Origin: Flavobacterium sp. HJJ | Lineage (GTDB): Bacteria > Bacteroidota > Bacteroidia > Flavobacteriales > Flavobacteriaceae | Direction: 5' to 3' | DNA length: 64,000 nt | NCBI RefSeq assembly: GCF_015351475.1 | Contig: NZ_JADKPR010000009.1 | Span: 112,106-176,105 of the forward strand | Shown here: one piece after another, positions 1 to 9,210 of the stretch | How the letters are laid out: each line of letters opens with the position of its first letter | How positions within the stretch are numbered: the stretch's first letter is position 1 | Notes under the pieces: model-generated | Seen by the model: only the letters and a program-made list of their open reading frames with translations | Database searches by the model: none | Told to the model about the DNA's origin: nothing | Made by a program: the position numbers and the translations under genes

Positions 1-3000
1 TTCTTTTCCTATCTTATTATAAAGCCTATAAAAAAATATTGGATTTTCTGTGGATTCGTCTGCGCTTTTTTAATTACAATATTTACCTTTAATATAGTTC
101 CTACCTCCAAAGCTGTTATACTTATCAATTATTCTATAATGATATTTATAATAAATCATATTAAGCATATCGCTATTTATAAAATTCAGGAAAAGGTCAA
201 TTTTACAAATGAAATTGTAAACAAAGGGAACTCACTGACCATTGCCACAAACAAAATGGGAGAAGTAACCTTCTGCAGTGATACTATAACGGCTATTTTA
301 GGATACACTCCAGAAGAAGTGATGGGGTATGGTTTTTGGAAACTAACAGAAGACCCTGAATTTATCGGCTTCGACTACCATAAAACCTTTGTAGACAATC
401 GTTTATATATAAGGAAGTTAAAATGTAAAAACGGTGAATACAAATTCATTCAGTGGATTGATAAAAAGTTCAATGAAAACTCCATCATTGGAATTGGCCA
501 AGATGTTACCAATGAAATAAAAATCAGAAAACAATATGAAATTTTAATTCAAACCGCTGTTGATATTATTTTTGAAGCAGATGCTAGAGGCCGATTTACT
601 TTTGTCAATGATTATGCAATAAAAACTTTAGGATATTCAAAAGATGAATTTCTCAACAAAGATTTCTCTTCATTAATAAGAAAAGATTACATAACCAATA
701 CCATGAGTTTTTACCAAAACATTCTTGATATTGAAGAAAATTTTACAACACTCGAATTCCCTATTATCAAAAAAGACGGCAGTGAGTTATGGATTTCCCA
801 AAATGTTTTTGTCAGAAGAAACAGTAGTGGAGAAATTGATGGATATTCTGGAATTGCAAGAGATATAACACTATTAAAAAACATCGAAGATGAAAAATCT
901 AAGAGACAGTATAAAATAGGAAAATACAGCAAAACCTTAAAAGATATAGCGGTTTCAAACCATTCCAGTAATGAAAATTTTGATCAGACGATTACTAGAA
1001 TCCTGCATATTACCTCTGCTGCATTAGGAGTAAACCGAGTAGGCTATTGGATATATGACACGGATAAGATAATCTGCAGTAAACTCTATGAATCCAAAAA
1101 AAATATTCTGGAAAATGACATTCGCTTTTTCAGAAATGAAAATCTGGAGTATTTTAAAAAAATTGAAAGTAAACTTCAAGTAGTACAGTCGGATATTAGA
1201 TCTTATACTGATAATAACAAAATAAAAGACAATTATGTTTACAGCAATAACATATACTCAACACTGGACACTCCTATTTTTATTGACGGAGAGTTAAAAA
1301 GTATCCTTTCGTACGAATCCACACATAGAATTAAAAATTGGGACAATGAAGATATCAATTTTGTGAAATCTGTTTCCGATTTAATTGTAATTGCTTTAGC
1401 ATCACATATACGATTAGAAATAGAACGGAATTTAGCTTACAAAAGCGAATTGCTGTTAGTTATTAATAAAAATACTAATCAGTTTTTATTAGAAAAAAGT
1501 ACTGAAAAACTTATTAGAGGAATAATTAATGAATTAGGAAGAGTAACAAAATCAGAACGAATCTCATTTTTTAAAAAAGAAAAAAAAACCAATTTATTTG
1601 ACCAAAAATGTATGTGGACAAATGAACTGCAGAATTTCGACACTGTTTATCCTATCCTGCAAAATCTGGAATTCTCTGAATTTGACAACACTTTAAAGGA
1701 TTTCTCTCCAGCAGAATTTTTTGAAATCATTAAAAACAATGTCCAAAATGAAACCGTAAGTGCTGCTTTAAGCCGATTAAATCCAGCAACAATGCTGTTT
1801 TTTCCTATTTTCATAAAAAATGAATTTGATGGCTTTTTTGTTTTTGATAATTCAACAGAAGAACGTATTTGGAGTCAGGATGAAATCTCAATATTACAGT
1901 TATTAGTAAAAAACATTTCCACATCCATTGAACGAAATATGAATGAATCAATTATTGAGGAAAGTGAAGAACGGTTCCGTTTATTAGCCAATAATATCCC
2001 CGGAACTGTGTATTTATCCAATTACGATGAAAAATACACAAAAATTTACCTCAATGACGAAATTGAAAAACTGACCGGATATCCTAAATCTGATTTTTTA
2101 GAGAATAAAATATTTTTCATAGACTTAATTTTTGATGAAGATTTAGAAAATGTTATATTAAAAAACAAAACTGCTCTGGAGGATAAAATACCATTGCATA
2201 TTATTTATCGGATTACGCATAAAAATGGTTCAATTGTCTGGGTAGAAGAATTTGGAGATTCGATTTTAAAAAATGGAGAAATTACTTTTATGGAAGGAAT
2301 TCTTATCGATATTACCGAAAAAAAGAAAAACGAATCCATCGTTAAAGAAAAAGAACTAGCAGAAGCGGCAAACAAGGCAAAATCAGAGTTTCTTGCCAAT
2401 ATGAGTCATGAAATTAGAACGCCTCTAAACGGAATCATAGGCTATACCGATCTGCTGATGAATTCTAAGCTCGAAACGACTCAAAAACAATATATGAATA
2501 CCATTAACCAATCCGCAAATATTTTATTAGAGGTGGTTAATGACATACTTGATTTTTCTAAAATTGAGTCTGGGAAATTAGAGCTTAACGTAGAAAAATA
2601 CTGTATAAATGACATTATTCTTCAAATAAAAGAATTGGTTAATTATCAGGCTCATTCCAAAAATTTAGTAATAAATTATATAATTAATGATGACGTTCCA
2701 AAATTCATCTGGGTCGATTATATCCGATTAAAACAAGTACTCATTAATCTATTGACAAATGCAATTAAATTTACTCATGCCGGTAAAATTGATCTTACCA
2801 TTTCTACATTAGAAGTCTATAAAAATAAAACTCTTTTAAGATTTTCAGTAAAAGACACAGGTATTGGTATCCGAAAAAGTAATCAAAAAATCATTTTTCA
2901 GGCGTTTTCGCAGGAAGACAGTTCTACAACCAAAAAATTTGGCGGAACAGGACTTGGATTAACAATTTCAAATCAATTACTAAGTTTAATGAACAGTAAA

Positions 3001-3531
3001 CTGCAGATTGACAGCCTGTATAATGTAGGAAGTACTTTTTTCTTTGACATAAAATTAAAAAGCAGTAATAAATTAAAGCAAAACAAGTTAATCGATCCTT
3101 TAAAAGTAATTACAGAAAACCGCATACTGCAATTTGAAAATGAAGAACCAAAAATATTAATTGTAGAGGATAATAAAATCAATATGCTTTTGACTAAAAC
3201 ATTAGTCAGACAGATTATCCCAAAATGCATCATTTATGAATCTAGTAACGGAGAAAAAGCATTAGAAAAAGTCTTGGAAATTATGCCGGACATCATTTTC
3301 ATGGACATTCAGATGCCCTTAATTAATGGTTATGAAGCCACAAAAGCGATTAGAAAAATACAGCAATTACAAAATACTATTATCATTGCCCTCACTGCGG
3401 GAACTATAATGGGTGAAAAAGAAAAATGCATAGAAGCCGGCATGAATGACTATGTTTCAAAACCTATTGTAAAGAAAACGCTTGAAGATATTTTAGAAAA
3501 ATGGCTAAAAACAAAAAATACCATTTTATAA
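1..3531 (+). CDS. Hybrid sensor histidine kinase, membrane-anchored, 5' end outside window
   Basis: The reading frame is open from base 1, so the first in-frame ATG at 139 is probably internal. Bases 40-100 encode a hydrophobic segment, a likely last transmembrane helix. Then come a PAS domain (bases 230-510), a second PAS (530-880), two GAF-like regions (about 960-1400 and 1500-1930), a third PAS (1960-2330), HisKA with the phospho-acceptor His at 2407 in N-M-S-H-E-I-R-T-P-L, an HATPase domain with the G boxes DTGIGI and GGTGLGL, and a receiver with its Asp at 3304 in FMDIQMP. There is no output domain, so it should pass phosphate on through a relay. The ligand is unknown. The hybrid-kinase call is firm; the N-terminus is missing. 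Confidence 0.93.
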   Translation, partial: FFSYLIIKPIKKYWIFCGFVCAFLITIFTFNIVPTSKAVILINYSIMIFIINHIKHIAIYKIQEKVNFTNEIVNKGNSLTIATNKMGEVTFCSDTITAILGYTPEEVMGYGFWKLTEDPEFIGFDYHKTFVDNRLYIRKLKCKNGEYKFIQWIDKKFNENSIIGIGQDVTNEIKIRKQYEILIQTAVDIIFEADARGRFTFVNDYAIKTLGYSKDEFLNKDFSSLIRKDYITNTMSFYQNILDIEENFTTLEFPIIKKDGSELWISQNVFVRRNSSGEIDGYSGIARDITLLKNIEDEKSKRQYKIGKYSKTLKDIAVSNHSSNENFDQTITRILHITSAALGVNRVGYWIYDTDKIICSKLYESKKNILENDIRFFRNENLEYFKKIESKLQVVQSDIRSYTDNNKIKDNYVYSNNIYSTLDTPIFIDGELKSILSYESTHRIKNWDNEDINFVKSVSDLIVIALASHIRLEIERNLAYKSELLLVINKNTNQFLLEKSTEKLIRGIINELGRVTKSERISFFKKEKKTNLFDQKCMWTNELQNFDTVYPILQNLEFSEFDNTLKDFSPAEFFEIIKNNVQNETVSAALSRLNPATMLFFPIFIKNEFDGFFVFDNSTEERIWSQDEISILQLLVKNISTSIERNMNESIIEESEERFRLLANNIPGTVYLSNYDEKYTKIYLNDEIEKLTGYPKSDFLENKIFFIDLIFDEDLENVILKNKTALEDKIPLHIIYRITHKNGSIVWVEEFGDSILKNGEITFMEGILIDITEKKKNESIVKEKELAEAANKAKSEFLANMSHEIRTPLNGIIGYTDLLMNSKLETTQKQYMNTINQSANILLEVVNDILDFSKIESGKLELNVEKYCINDIILQIKELVNYQAHSKNLVINYIINDDVPKFIWVDYIRLKQVLINLLTNAIKFTHAGKIDLTISTLEVYKNKTLLRFSVKDTGIGIRKSNQKIIFQAFSQEDSSTTKKFGGTGLGLTISNQLLSLMNSKLQIDSLYNVGSTFFFDIKLKSSNKLKQNKLIDPLKVITENRILQFENEEPKILIVEDNKINMLLTKTLVRQIIPKCIIYESSNGEKALEKVLEIMPDIIFMDIQMPLINGYEATKAIRKIQQLQNTIIIALTAGTIMGEKEKCIEAGMNDYVSKPIVKKTLEDILEKWLKTKNTIL

Positions 3532-3593
3532 GCTTTATCTTTATTTTAAAAACATCTTAATTTTTAAAGACTAACCAATAAATTATACTAACA

Positions 3594-4445
3594 ATGAAAT
3601 GGATTGGAAGAAGACAAAGCGACAATGTTGAAGACCGCAGAGGAATGTCTGGCGGAGGTAAAACTATTGTAGGCGGAGGAATAATTGGGATTATTATTTT
3701 ACTTATAAATGCTTTTGGCGGAGAAAATGCTCAAATGATTACTCCAATATTAGAACAGTTTAACCAGCTGCAGACAACACAGACTGAAAGCAAGCCATTG
3801 ACCGAAGAGGAAAAAAAATTAGGAGAGTTTCCTAAAGTTGTCCTTAAAGATACTGAAGTTGTATGGGCTAAAATATTTGAAGAAAACAATATGGAATACA
3901 TAAAACCAAAAATGGTTTTATTTACAAATTCTGTAGAAACTGCGTGTGGCGGTGCATCGTCAGCCTCTGGTCCATTTTATTGTCCAGAAGATCAAAAAGT
4001 ATATATGGATTTGGCTTTTTTTGATGAATTACAAACAAAATTTGGAGCCTCAGGAGGAGATTTTGCAACAGCTTATGTTATTGCACACGAAATAGGGCAT
4101 CATATACAAACACTGTTAGGTACATCTGCAAAAATGCGTCAAGCCCAGCAAGGAAAAAATGAGGCTGAAGCAAATAAATTATCTGTAGCCTTAGAACTGC
4201 AGGCTGATTTTTATGCTGGAGTATGGGCAAAACACAATCAGGAAAATCTTGATATTGGTGACATTGACGAAGCACTGAGTGCAGCACAAGCAGTTGGAGA
4301 TGATGCAATACAAAAAAGAATGCAAGGACATATTGTTCCAGAATCTTTTACCCACGGAACCTCTGAGCAGCGCAAATACTGGTTTATGAAAGGGTACAAT
4401 ACTGGAGATATCCACCAAGGAAATACTTTTTCGGAATTGAATTAG
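3594..4445 (+). CDS. Neutral zinc metallopeptidase, YpfJ family
   Basis: The protein has 283 residues. An N-terminal basic and glycine-rich stretch (R-R-Q-S-D-N-V-E-D-R-R) is followed by one transmembrane helix at about 27-40, then a soluble domain that is probably periplasmic. The zinc-protease motif HEIGHH lies at residues 165-170, with His165, Glu166 and His169, and the conserved E-L-Q-A-D at 201-205 would supply the third ligand. This order is typical of the putative neutral zinc metallopeptidase family (YpfJ, KPN_02809). Length fits the family. Substrate is not known. It stands alone, 62 bases after the kinase, and converges on the NAD(P)-binding gene. Confidence 0.9.
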   Translation: MKWIGRRQSDNVEDRRGMSGGGKTIVGGGIIGIIILLINAFGGENAQMITPILEQFNQLQTTQTESKPLTEEEKKLGEFPKVVLKDTEVVWAKIFEENNMEYIKPKMVLFTNSVETACGGASSASGPFYCPEDQKVYMDLAFFDELQTKFGASGGDFATAYVIAHEIGHHIQTLLGTSAKMRQAQQGKNEAEANKLSVALELQADFYAGVWAKHNQENLDIGDIDEALSAAQAVGDDAIQKRMQGHIVPESFTHGTSEQRKYWFMKGYNTGDIHQGNTFSELN

Positions 4446-4449
4446 TTAT

Positions 4450-4524
4450 TTAAACCACTAGGCTCACAAAGAACATAACGCTTTGCGAACTTTTGGTAAT
4501 TCTTTGTGAACTTCGTGGTTAAAA
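4450..4524. repeat. Imperfect palindromic intergenic repeat
   Basis: The left arm (4451-4472, core CCACTAGGCTCACAAAG) and right arm (4501-4523, core CTTTGTGAACTTCGTGG) form an imperfect inverted repeat. It lies between two convergent genes and could act as a two-way terminator. The phrase 'CACAAAG ... CTTTGTGAACTT' resembles intergenic repeats I recall from other flavobacteria. Confidence 0.6.
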
Positions 4525-4538
4525 CCTAAATATCTTGT

Positions 4539-5183
4539 TTAAACATTTGACAAAAACAGTGATTTTCCAATAAATGTTTTGTCATACAATTGTTCAATAA
4601 GAAAATCTGCCAAATCAGTGGCACTGATTTTATCCCCTAAACAATCTTCTAAACTGACATTGGTATCAAATCGTTCATCTGTCTGCTCAATCAAAGGAAG
4701 CCGAACCAGAGTCCAATCTATTGCGCTTGCCTTCAGCAGTTCATATTCGGCCTGTTTATTTTCTGTTGAAACTGGATAATTTTTCTTCATCCAGTCAGTT
4801 GCAAAGATAACTTTAGGACTCTTTTTATCCGAAGAAGTATCCACATTCAACCCAGTGGTTACAATATAACGGCTTAAACCCAGTGAGATCATTGCCTGAA
4901 TAACATTAGAACTGGACTTGCAAAAAAGTATGGGTTCACTTGCAGGAATTCCCAAACCCAAAGTACTGATGACTGCCTGACAATCAGTAAGCAGTGAATA
5001 AACCGAATCATAATCGGCTGCGTTTCCCGCTACGGTTTCTATAAGACTGCTTTTAATTGAAAAATTATCAGGATTTCTTAGAAGAAGTTTAATATGAAAA
5101 CCTTGTCTGATTAATTCTCTTACAAGGTATTTTCCCGACTTTCCGGTACCGCCTATGACGGCAACTTTTATATTTTGTTTCAT
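4539..5183 (-). CDS. NAD(P)-binding protein (atypical SDR / NmrA-like)
   Basis: A 214-residue protein with a Rossmann nucleotide-binding loop at the extreme N-terminus (VIGGTGKSGKYL, residues 10-20). Later segments fit atypical short-chain dehydrogenases of the NAD(P)H-binding family: V-I-S-T-L-G-L-G near 70-77 and the W-T-L-V-R-L-P stretch near 157-163. The classical YxxxK catalytic pair is not evident, so it may sense redox or remodel a cofactor rather than act as an oxidoreductase. It is monocistronic; the next gene upstream, yifB, is on the same strand but 375 bases away. Confidence 0.85.
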   Translation of the reverse strand: MKQNIKVAVIGGTGKSGKYLVRELIRQGFHIKLLLRNPDNFSIKSSLIETVAGNAADYDSVYSLLTDCQAVISTLGLGIPASEPILFCKSSSNVIQAMISLGLSRYIVTTGLNVDTSSDKKSPKVIFATDWMKKNYPVSTENKQAEYELLKASAIDWTLVRLPLIEQTDERFDTNVSLEDCLGDKISATDLADFLIEQLYDKTFIGKSLFLSNV

Positions 5184-5558
5184 TTTTTTCTTTATAAAAT
5201 TTTAAACATAAATTTTCTGTTCGTCTTTTCCGAAAGAGAAAATCGATCAGGCAAAAGCTAATATACTTTTGCAGACTTTGCTGTTATTTTATAAAGAGAT
5301 TTTAATGCTGTAAAATTATATAATTTCAATGGCAAAATCAATCTAATATCTAAATTTTTCCTACTTACATTTAGTCCAAAAACTGACAAAATGCATATTA
5401 CTAAGCAAAGATTAGATAATCTTAAGAAGAAGAAATTATCATATAACTTAGAATACCATTTTTTACAAATATGTAAAAAATGGTTTAAATATTAATAGCT
5501 GATTTTATTTATTGTAACCTAATGGACTTGTAATCCATTTCAGTTTGAACATTAAATA
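5184..5558. other. Intergenic region, 375 bases
   Basis: No coding sequence is convincing here. It holds a perfect hairpin at 5455-5484 and a small 6-bp stem with 7-base loop at 5521-5539, both listed separately. The rest is AT-rich and featureless to my reading. Confidence 0.6.
5455..5484 (-). terminator. Perfect 13-bp hairpin downstream of yifB
   Basis: Arms ACCATTTTTTACA (5455-5467) and TGTAAAAAATGGT (5472-5484) are exact reverse complements around a 4-base AATA loop. It lies 75 bases past the stop of the minus-strand yifB gene. There is no clean T-run after the stem, so termination is plausible rather than certain. The symmetry could also be an operator. Confidence 0.45.
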
Positions 5559-7094
5559 TCACCCCAGCCAGCCATCACGATCCAGACTTCTGTACTGAAT
5601 TGCTTCTGCAATATGTCCAGAAACTACCTGAGGTGCATCATCCAAATCAGCGATAGTCCTGGCAACTTTTAGGATTCTGTCGTAGGCACGAGCCGAAAGA
5701 TTTAGCCGTTCCATGGCGGTTTTTAGTAGCTCTTTGGAAGCATCATCAAGAGCGCAATGTTCCCTAATATGCTTAGTGCTCATTTGAGCATTGTAATGAA
5801 TATGTTCCATTTCTTCAAATCGTTTAGACTGTATTTCTCGGGCAGAAGTTACTCTTTTGCGAATATCAACACTGCTTTCAGCTTTTCGGTCATCGGATAA
5901 TTTTTCGAAAGGAACAGGAGTTACTTCAATGTGAATATCAATTCTGTCCAATAATGGTCCTGAAATCTTGCTCAAATAACGCTGCATTTCGTGAGGTGAA
6001 GAAGTCTGCGGAGCATCTGGATCATTAAAAAAACCACTCGGACTTGGATTCATGCTTGCCACCAGCATAAACGACGATGGATATGTCACTGTAAACTTGG
6101 CTCTGGAAATCGTCACTTCCCTATCTTCCAGAGGCTGGCGCATTACTTCCAGAACATCACGCTTGAATTCCGGCAGTTCGTCCAAAAACAAAACGCCGTT
6201 ATGCGCCATCGAAATTTCTCCTGGTTGCGGATAACTTCCGCCCCCAACAAGCGCAACATTTGAAATGGTATGATGCGGACTCCGAAACGGACGCTGGTTC
6301 ATCAATCCAACTTCTTTCAGTTTTCCAGCAACGCTGTGAATTTTGGTGGTTTCCAGTGCTTCACGTAATGTCATTGGCGGTAAAATACTGGGCAGTCTTT
6401 TGGCTAACATCGTTTTTCCAGCTCCCGGCGGCCCAATGAGAATTATATTATGGCCACCGGCTGCCGCAATTTCCATACAGCGTTTGATGCTTTCCTGCCC
6501 TTTCACATCGCTGAAATCAAATTCGGGAAAATCAAGTGTTTTATAAAATTCGGCTCTTGTATCGACAGTAGTGGGTTCAAGCATTCCTTTTCCTTCCAGA
6601 AAATCAATCACTTCCTGCACATTGGAAACGCCGTATACATCAAGTCCTGATACGATTGCTGCTTCCTTAACATTTTCAAGAGGAAGAAAAAAACCTTTAA
6701 AACCTTCTTCTTTGGCTTTAATCGCAATGGGCAAAGCACCGCGAATAGGCTGTAAACTGCCGTCAAGGGACAGCTCGCCCATGATTACAAATTGTTCGTA
6801 AATATCAGTTTTTATTTGCCCCGAGGCTACTAGAATTCCGATTGCCAATGTCAGATCATAAGCGGAACCTTCCTTACGCAGATCGGCGGGCGCCATATTG
6901 ATAATGATTTTTTTGCCCGGCATTTCGTAGCCGTTATTTTTGAGTGCTGCCGCAATGCGGTAACTGCTTTCCTTGATGGCATTGTCCGGCAGACCTACCA
7001 AATGATAGCCAATTCCCTTATCCATATTGACTTCGACAGTAATTGTAGTTGCTTCGACTCCAAAAACAGCACTTCCGAAAACTTTGATTAACAT
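5559..7094 (-). CDS. comM: YifB/ComM family Mg-chelatase-like AAA+ ATPase
   Basis: The protein has 511 residues, the usual family length. The N-terminal domain (about 1-125) is the Lon-protease-like ChlI fold. The central Mg-chelatase AAA+ module (about 190-395) has Walker A GPPGAGKT and the diagnostic R-S-P-H-H-T-I-S-N. The C-terminal domain (about 405-500) carries S-A-R-A-Y-D-R-I-L-K-V-A-R-T. In naturally transformable bacteria ComM is a helicase that drives branch migration when incoming DNA is integrated; in this organism the role is inferred. It has its own probable promoter (TATTTTTG on the minus strand at 7138-7145). Confidence 0.95.
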   Translation of the reverse strand: MLIKVFGSAVFGVEATTITVEVNMDKGIGYHLVGLPDNAIKESSYRIAAALKNNGYEMPGKKIIINMAPADLRKEGSAYDLTLAIGILVASGQIKTDIYEQFVIMGELSLDGSLQPIRGALPIAIKAKEEGFKGFFLPLENVKEAAIVSGLDVYGVSNVQEVIDFLEGKGMLEPTTVDTRAEFYKTLDFPEFDFSDVKGQESIKRCMEIAAAGGHNIILIGPPGAGKTMLAKRLPSILPPMTLREALETTKIHSVAGKLKEVGLMNQRPFRSPHHTISNVALVGGGSYPQPGEISMAHNGVLFLDELPEFKRDVLEVMRQPLEDREVTISRAKFTVTYPSSFMLVASMNPSPSGFFNDPDAPQTSSPHEMQRYLSKISGPLLDRIDIHIEVTPVPFEKLSDDRKAESSVDIRKRVTSAREIQSKRFEEMEHIHYNAQMSTKHIREHCALDDASKELLKTAMERLNLSARAYDRILKVARTIADLDDAPQVVSGHIAEAIQYRSLDRDGWLG

Positions 7095-7137
7095 ATAAAA
7101 TAGTTTTTCTAAATGTAAATACTATTTTACTTCAAAC

Positions 7138-7145
7138 CAAAAATA
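7138..7145 (-). promoter_or_regulatory. Putative TAnnTTTG -7 box of yifB
   Basis: The minus strand reads TATTTTTG 43 bases before the yifB start, matching the Bacteroidetes -7 consensus. No convincing -33 TTG was seen. Chance matches are common in AT-rich DNA. Confidence 0.4.
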
Positions 7146-7212
7146 TTTAATCAAATTCTTACTTTATAAAAATATATCACAAAAAATATTCTTTTATAGA
7201 ATTAAAATAATT

Positions 7213-8205
7213 TTAAGAATACATCAGTCCAATCTGATTTTTAACCGCCTCTACAATTGCGGCAAGTTCCAGACTGTTTTGATGAGACCAGAGTTCACTT
7301 TCTGTTTTATCAGCTCTGAGGCAGGCATGACATTCTTCGATTTCATAAGTATAGCCTTTGCCTAATGTTGGTCTTTCAAATTTTGATTTTTGCTCACCCT
7401 CAACCAAAGTGCCATGAGTCAAACTGTAAGATTCGGTCATAAACCAGAGCGGATCCAAATTGATTCTACCTTTCGTTCCGCTTATTGTGGCTTCGACATT
7501 GCAAGTGTATAAAAAACTGCAATGCAGTACGGCTTGTGCATTTTCATACTGCAGAATAATAGACGTTTGTGTATCGGCTCCTGTGGAATAAAAATTAGAT
7601 TTTGCTACAATTTCTTTAGGTTTTCCTAATATCAAATAAGCCAAAAACAAAGGATAAACGCCAATATCCATAAGTGCTCCGCCACCAAGTTTCATATCTG
7701 TCATTCGGGTATTATCTGGGTTTTCGAATTTAATGGAAAAATCGGCACTGACGTATTTTACTTCTCCAATTGAACCGTTTTGAATATGTTCCAAAGTTTC
7801 ACGAATCGAAGGATTGAAACGCGTCCAGAATGCTTCCATGAAAAATTTGTTACTTTTTTTGGCAGCGGCAATCATTTGTTCTACATCGGAATAATGCAGG
7901 GCTAATGGCTTTTCACACAGGACATTCTTATTGTTTTCCAATGCTTTAATGGTCAACTCAGCATGCGAATCATGTGGTGTGGCAATATAGAGAATGTCGA
8001 TATTTTCGTCTTGAAAAAGCTCGTCATAGGAACCGTACGCTTTTGGACATTGAAACTGACTGGCAAAATCTTGTGCTTTCTCAATGTTTCTTGAAGCTAC
8101 AGCACAAAGTTCGGCTGAATCAATCAGCTGTAATTCACTTGCAAACTGTTTGGCAATATTTCCCAAACCTACAATTCCCCATTTTATTTTTGAAGTATTT
8201 TCCAT
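7213..8205 (-). CDS. Gfo/Idh/MocA family NAD(P)-dependent oxidoreductase
   Basis: A 330-residue two-domain dehydrogenase. The Rossmann loop is V-G-L-G-N-I-A (12-18), and the family motif C-E-K-P-L-A at 97-102 contains the catalytic Lys99. The C-terminal GFO_IDH_MocA substrate domain includes the G-G-G-A-L-M-D-I-G-V-Y-P motif, which provides sugar-binding residues. Such enzymes oxidise or epimerise sugars, inositols or related polyols; the substrate cannot be read from sequence. No signal peptide is present, so it is cytoplasmic. It is isolated between yifB and a repeat-rich spacer, so the context gives no pathway. Confidence 0.9.
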   Translation of the reverse strand: MENTSKIKWGIVGLGNIAKQFASELQLIDSAELCAVASRNIEKAQDFASQFQCPKAYGSYDELFQDENIDILYIATPHDSHAELTIKALENNKNVLCEKPLALHYSDVEQMIAAAKKSNKFFMEAFWTRFNPSIRETLEHIQNGSIGEVKYVSADFSIKFENPDNTRMTDMKLGGGALMDIGVYPLFLAYLILGKPKEIVAKSNFYSTGADTQTSIILQYENAQAVLHCSFLYTCNVEATISGTKGRINLDPLWFMTESYSLTHGTLVEGEQKSKFERPTLGKGYTYEIEECHACLRADKTESELWSHQNSLELAAIVEAVKNQIGLMYS

Positions 8206-8225
8206 TGAATTTAAATTACTTTTTT

Positions 8226-8233
8226 CAAATGTA
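8226..8233 (-). promoter_or_regulatory. Putative TAnnTTTG -7 box of the Gfo/Idh/MocA gene
   Basis: The minus strand reads TACATTTG 20 bases before the start codon, a spacing shared by several genes in this window. Confidence 0.45.
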
Positions 8234-8299
8234 TTAAATATTTTTTCAAAATTTAAAATGCTGATTTTTCAGCAGGACATTAGCTTTTAAAAAAAGTTA

Positions 8300-8640
8300 A
8301 ACACGAATTTCACTAATTGTCACTAATTCTAATCGAAATTAAAATTGATAGTAAAGACTAAATTTCTCGTTATCCGTGTAAGGGATAGAAGCCAATGTTA
8401 TTAAGTTAAGCTTTATTTCACTCTCGCAAAGACGCAGAGGCGCAAAGTTAAGATCGGATTTCTTTGCGTCTTTGCGCCTTTGCGAGAATTATATCTTGGA
8501 CAAACTTTAATAAGAAACCCCTAACTTAATGACATTGGGATAGAAGCAATCCGCCGCGGCGGAGCGGATAGCCCGACCGCATCCCGAAAAGAGGGCGTAT
8601 CACCGCAAAGTAAATTTGCCCTCTTATCGGGATGGGGTTA
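8300..8640. repeat. Mosaic of several palindromic repeats
   Basis: At least three elements adjoin. A 'CACGAATTTCACTAATTGTCA' style unit starts near 8302. An inverted repeat at 8421-8488 is built from CGCAAAGACGC / GCGTCTTTGCG words. A stem pairs CATCCCGAAAAGAGGGC (8580-8596) with GCCCTCTTATCGGGATG (8618-8634), with one mismatch. 'GGGATAGAAGC' occurs on both sides (near 8380 and 8537), and AGCGGATAGC (8563-8572) recurs at 28751. This explains the whole gap between 8206 and the PH-domain gene. Confidence 0.75.
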
Positions 8641-8733
8641 CACCTAGATGATTTTTATGATTTTGGGCAAAATTATAATGCTGTGACAACTAAAATCTTT
8701 AAATTTGGTTTTCACAATATTAAAGAGAATCTC

Positions 8734-9111
8734 ATGGGACTATTTAATGCCATACTTGGCAATGCATCTGAAGTAAATCTTGAAAATCTATCGAAGGAAT
8801 TTGAACCTTTACTGATTGAAGGCGAAAGAATCGAAAAGGGATATAAAGTCATCAAGGACATGTTTGTTTTCACCAATAAAAGACTGATTTTGGTCGAAAA
8901 ACAATTGGTGGGAAGTAAAGTGGATTATCTTTCGATTCCGTATTCTTCTATTAAAAAATTCTCCAAGGAAAGTGCCGGAATCCTAGACATGGATGCCGAA
9001 TTGAAGATTTGGCTTTCTGGTGAAGATGTGCCTATTTCAAAACAATTTGGGAAAGGCGGGAATAATATTAATGAAGTATATCAGATTTTGAGCCAGCATA
9101 TATTGAAGTAG
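8734..9111 (+). CDS. PH domain-containing protein (bPH_1 type)
   Basis: From the ATG at 8734 the protein has 125 residues, M-G-L-F-N-A-I-L-G onward, which fits the length of bacterial pleckstrin-homology (PF08000-type) proteins. The open frame extends back to 8632, but those codons lie in the palindromic repeat, so the later start is preferred. Typical PH strands are present: D-M-F-V-F-T-N-K-R-L-I-L-V-E, then D-Y-L-S-I-P-Y-S-S-I-K-K-F-S and A-E-L-K-I-W-L-S-G. Members form ring-shaped oligomers in solved examples, and their function is unknown. It is cytoplasmic, with no signal peptide. Confidence 0.88.
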   Translation: MGLFNAILGNASEVNLENLSKEFEPLLIEGERIEKGYKVIKDMFVFTNKRLILVEKQLVGSKVDYLSIPYSSIKKFSKESAGILDMDAELKIWLSGEDVPISKQFGKGGNNINEVYQILSQHILK

Positions 9112-9208
9112 CTTTTTTTTAAGTCCTTAGTTATTAGTACGCTTAGTACAAGATTAATCACTAAGGACTAAGTACTAAAAGTCAATAAATAATCACTAAG
9201 GACTTATC
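9112..9208. repeat. Intergenic repeat made of ACTAAGGACTT words
   Basis: AAGTCCTTAGT (near 9120) and two copies of ACTAAGGACT(T) (near 9161 and 9196) form overlapping inverted and direct repeats. They fill the spacer before the dipeptide epimerase gene. Confidence 0.6.
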
Positions 9209-9210
9209 CT

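Noticed and set aside
5521..5539. A 6-bp stem with the 7-base loop CTTGTAA looks like a tRNA-Thr (UGU) anticodon arm
   Set aside because: No acceptor stem, D-arm or T-arm can be built around it at tRNA spacing, so it is most likely chance.
8632..8733. Longer N-terminus of the PH-domain protein
   Set aside because: These codons overlap the palindromic repeat, and the family begins at the later methionine.
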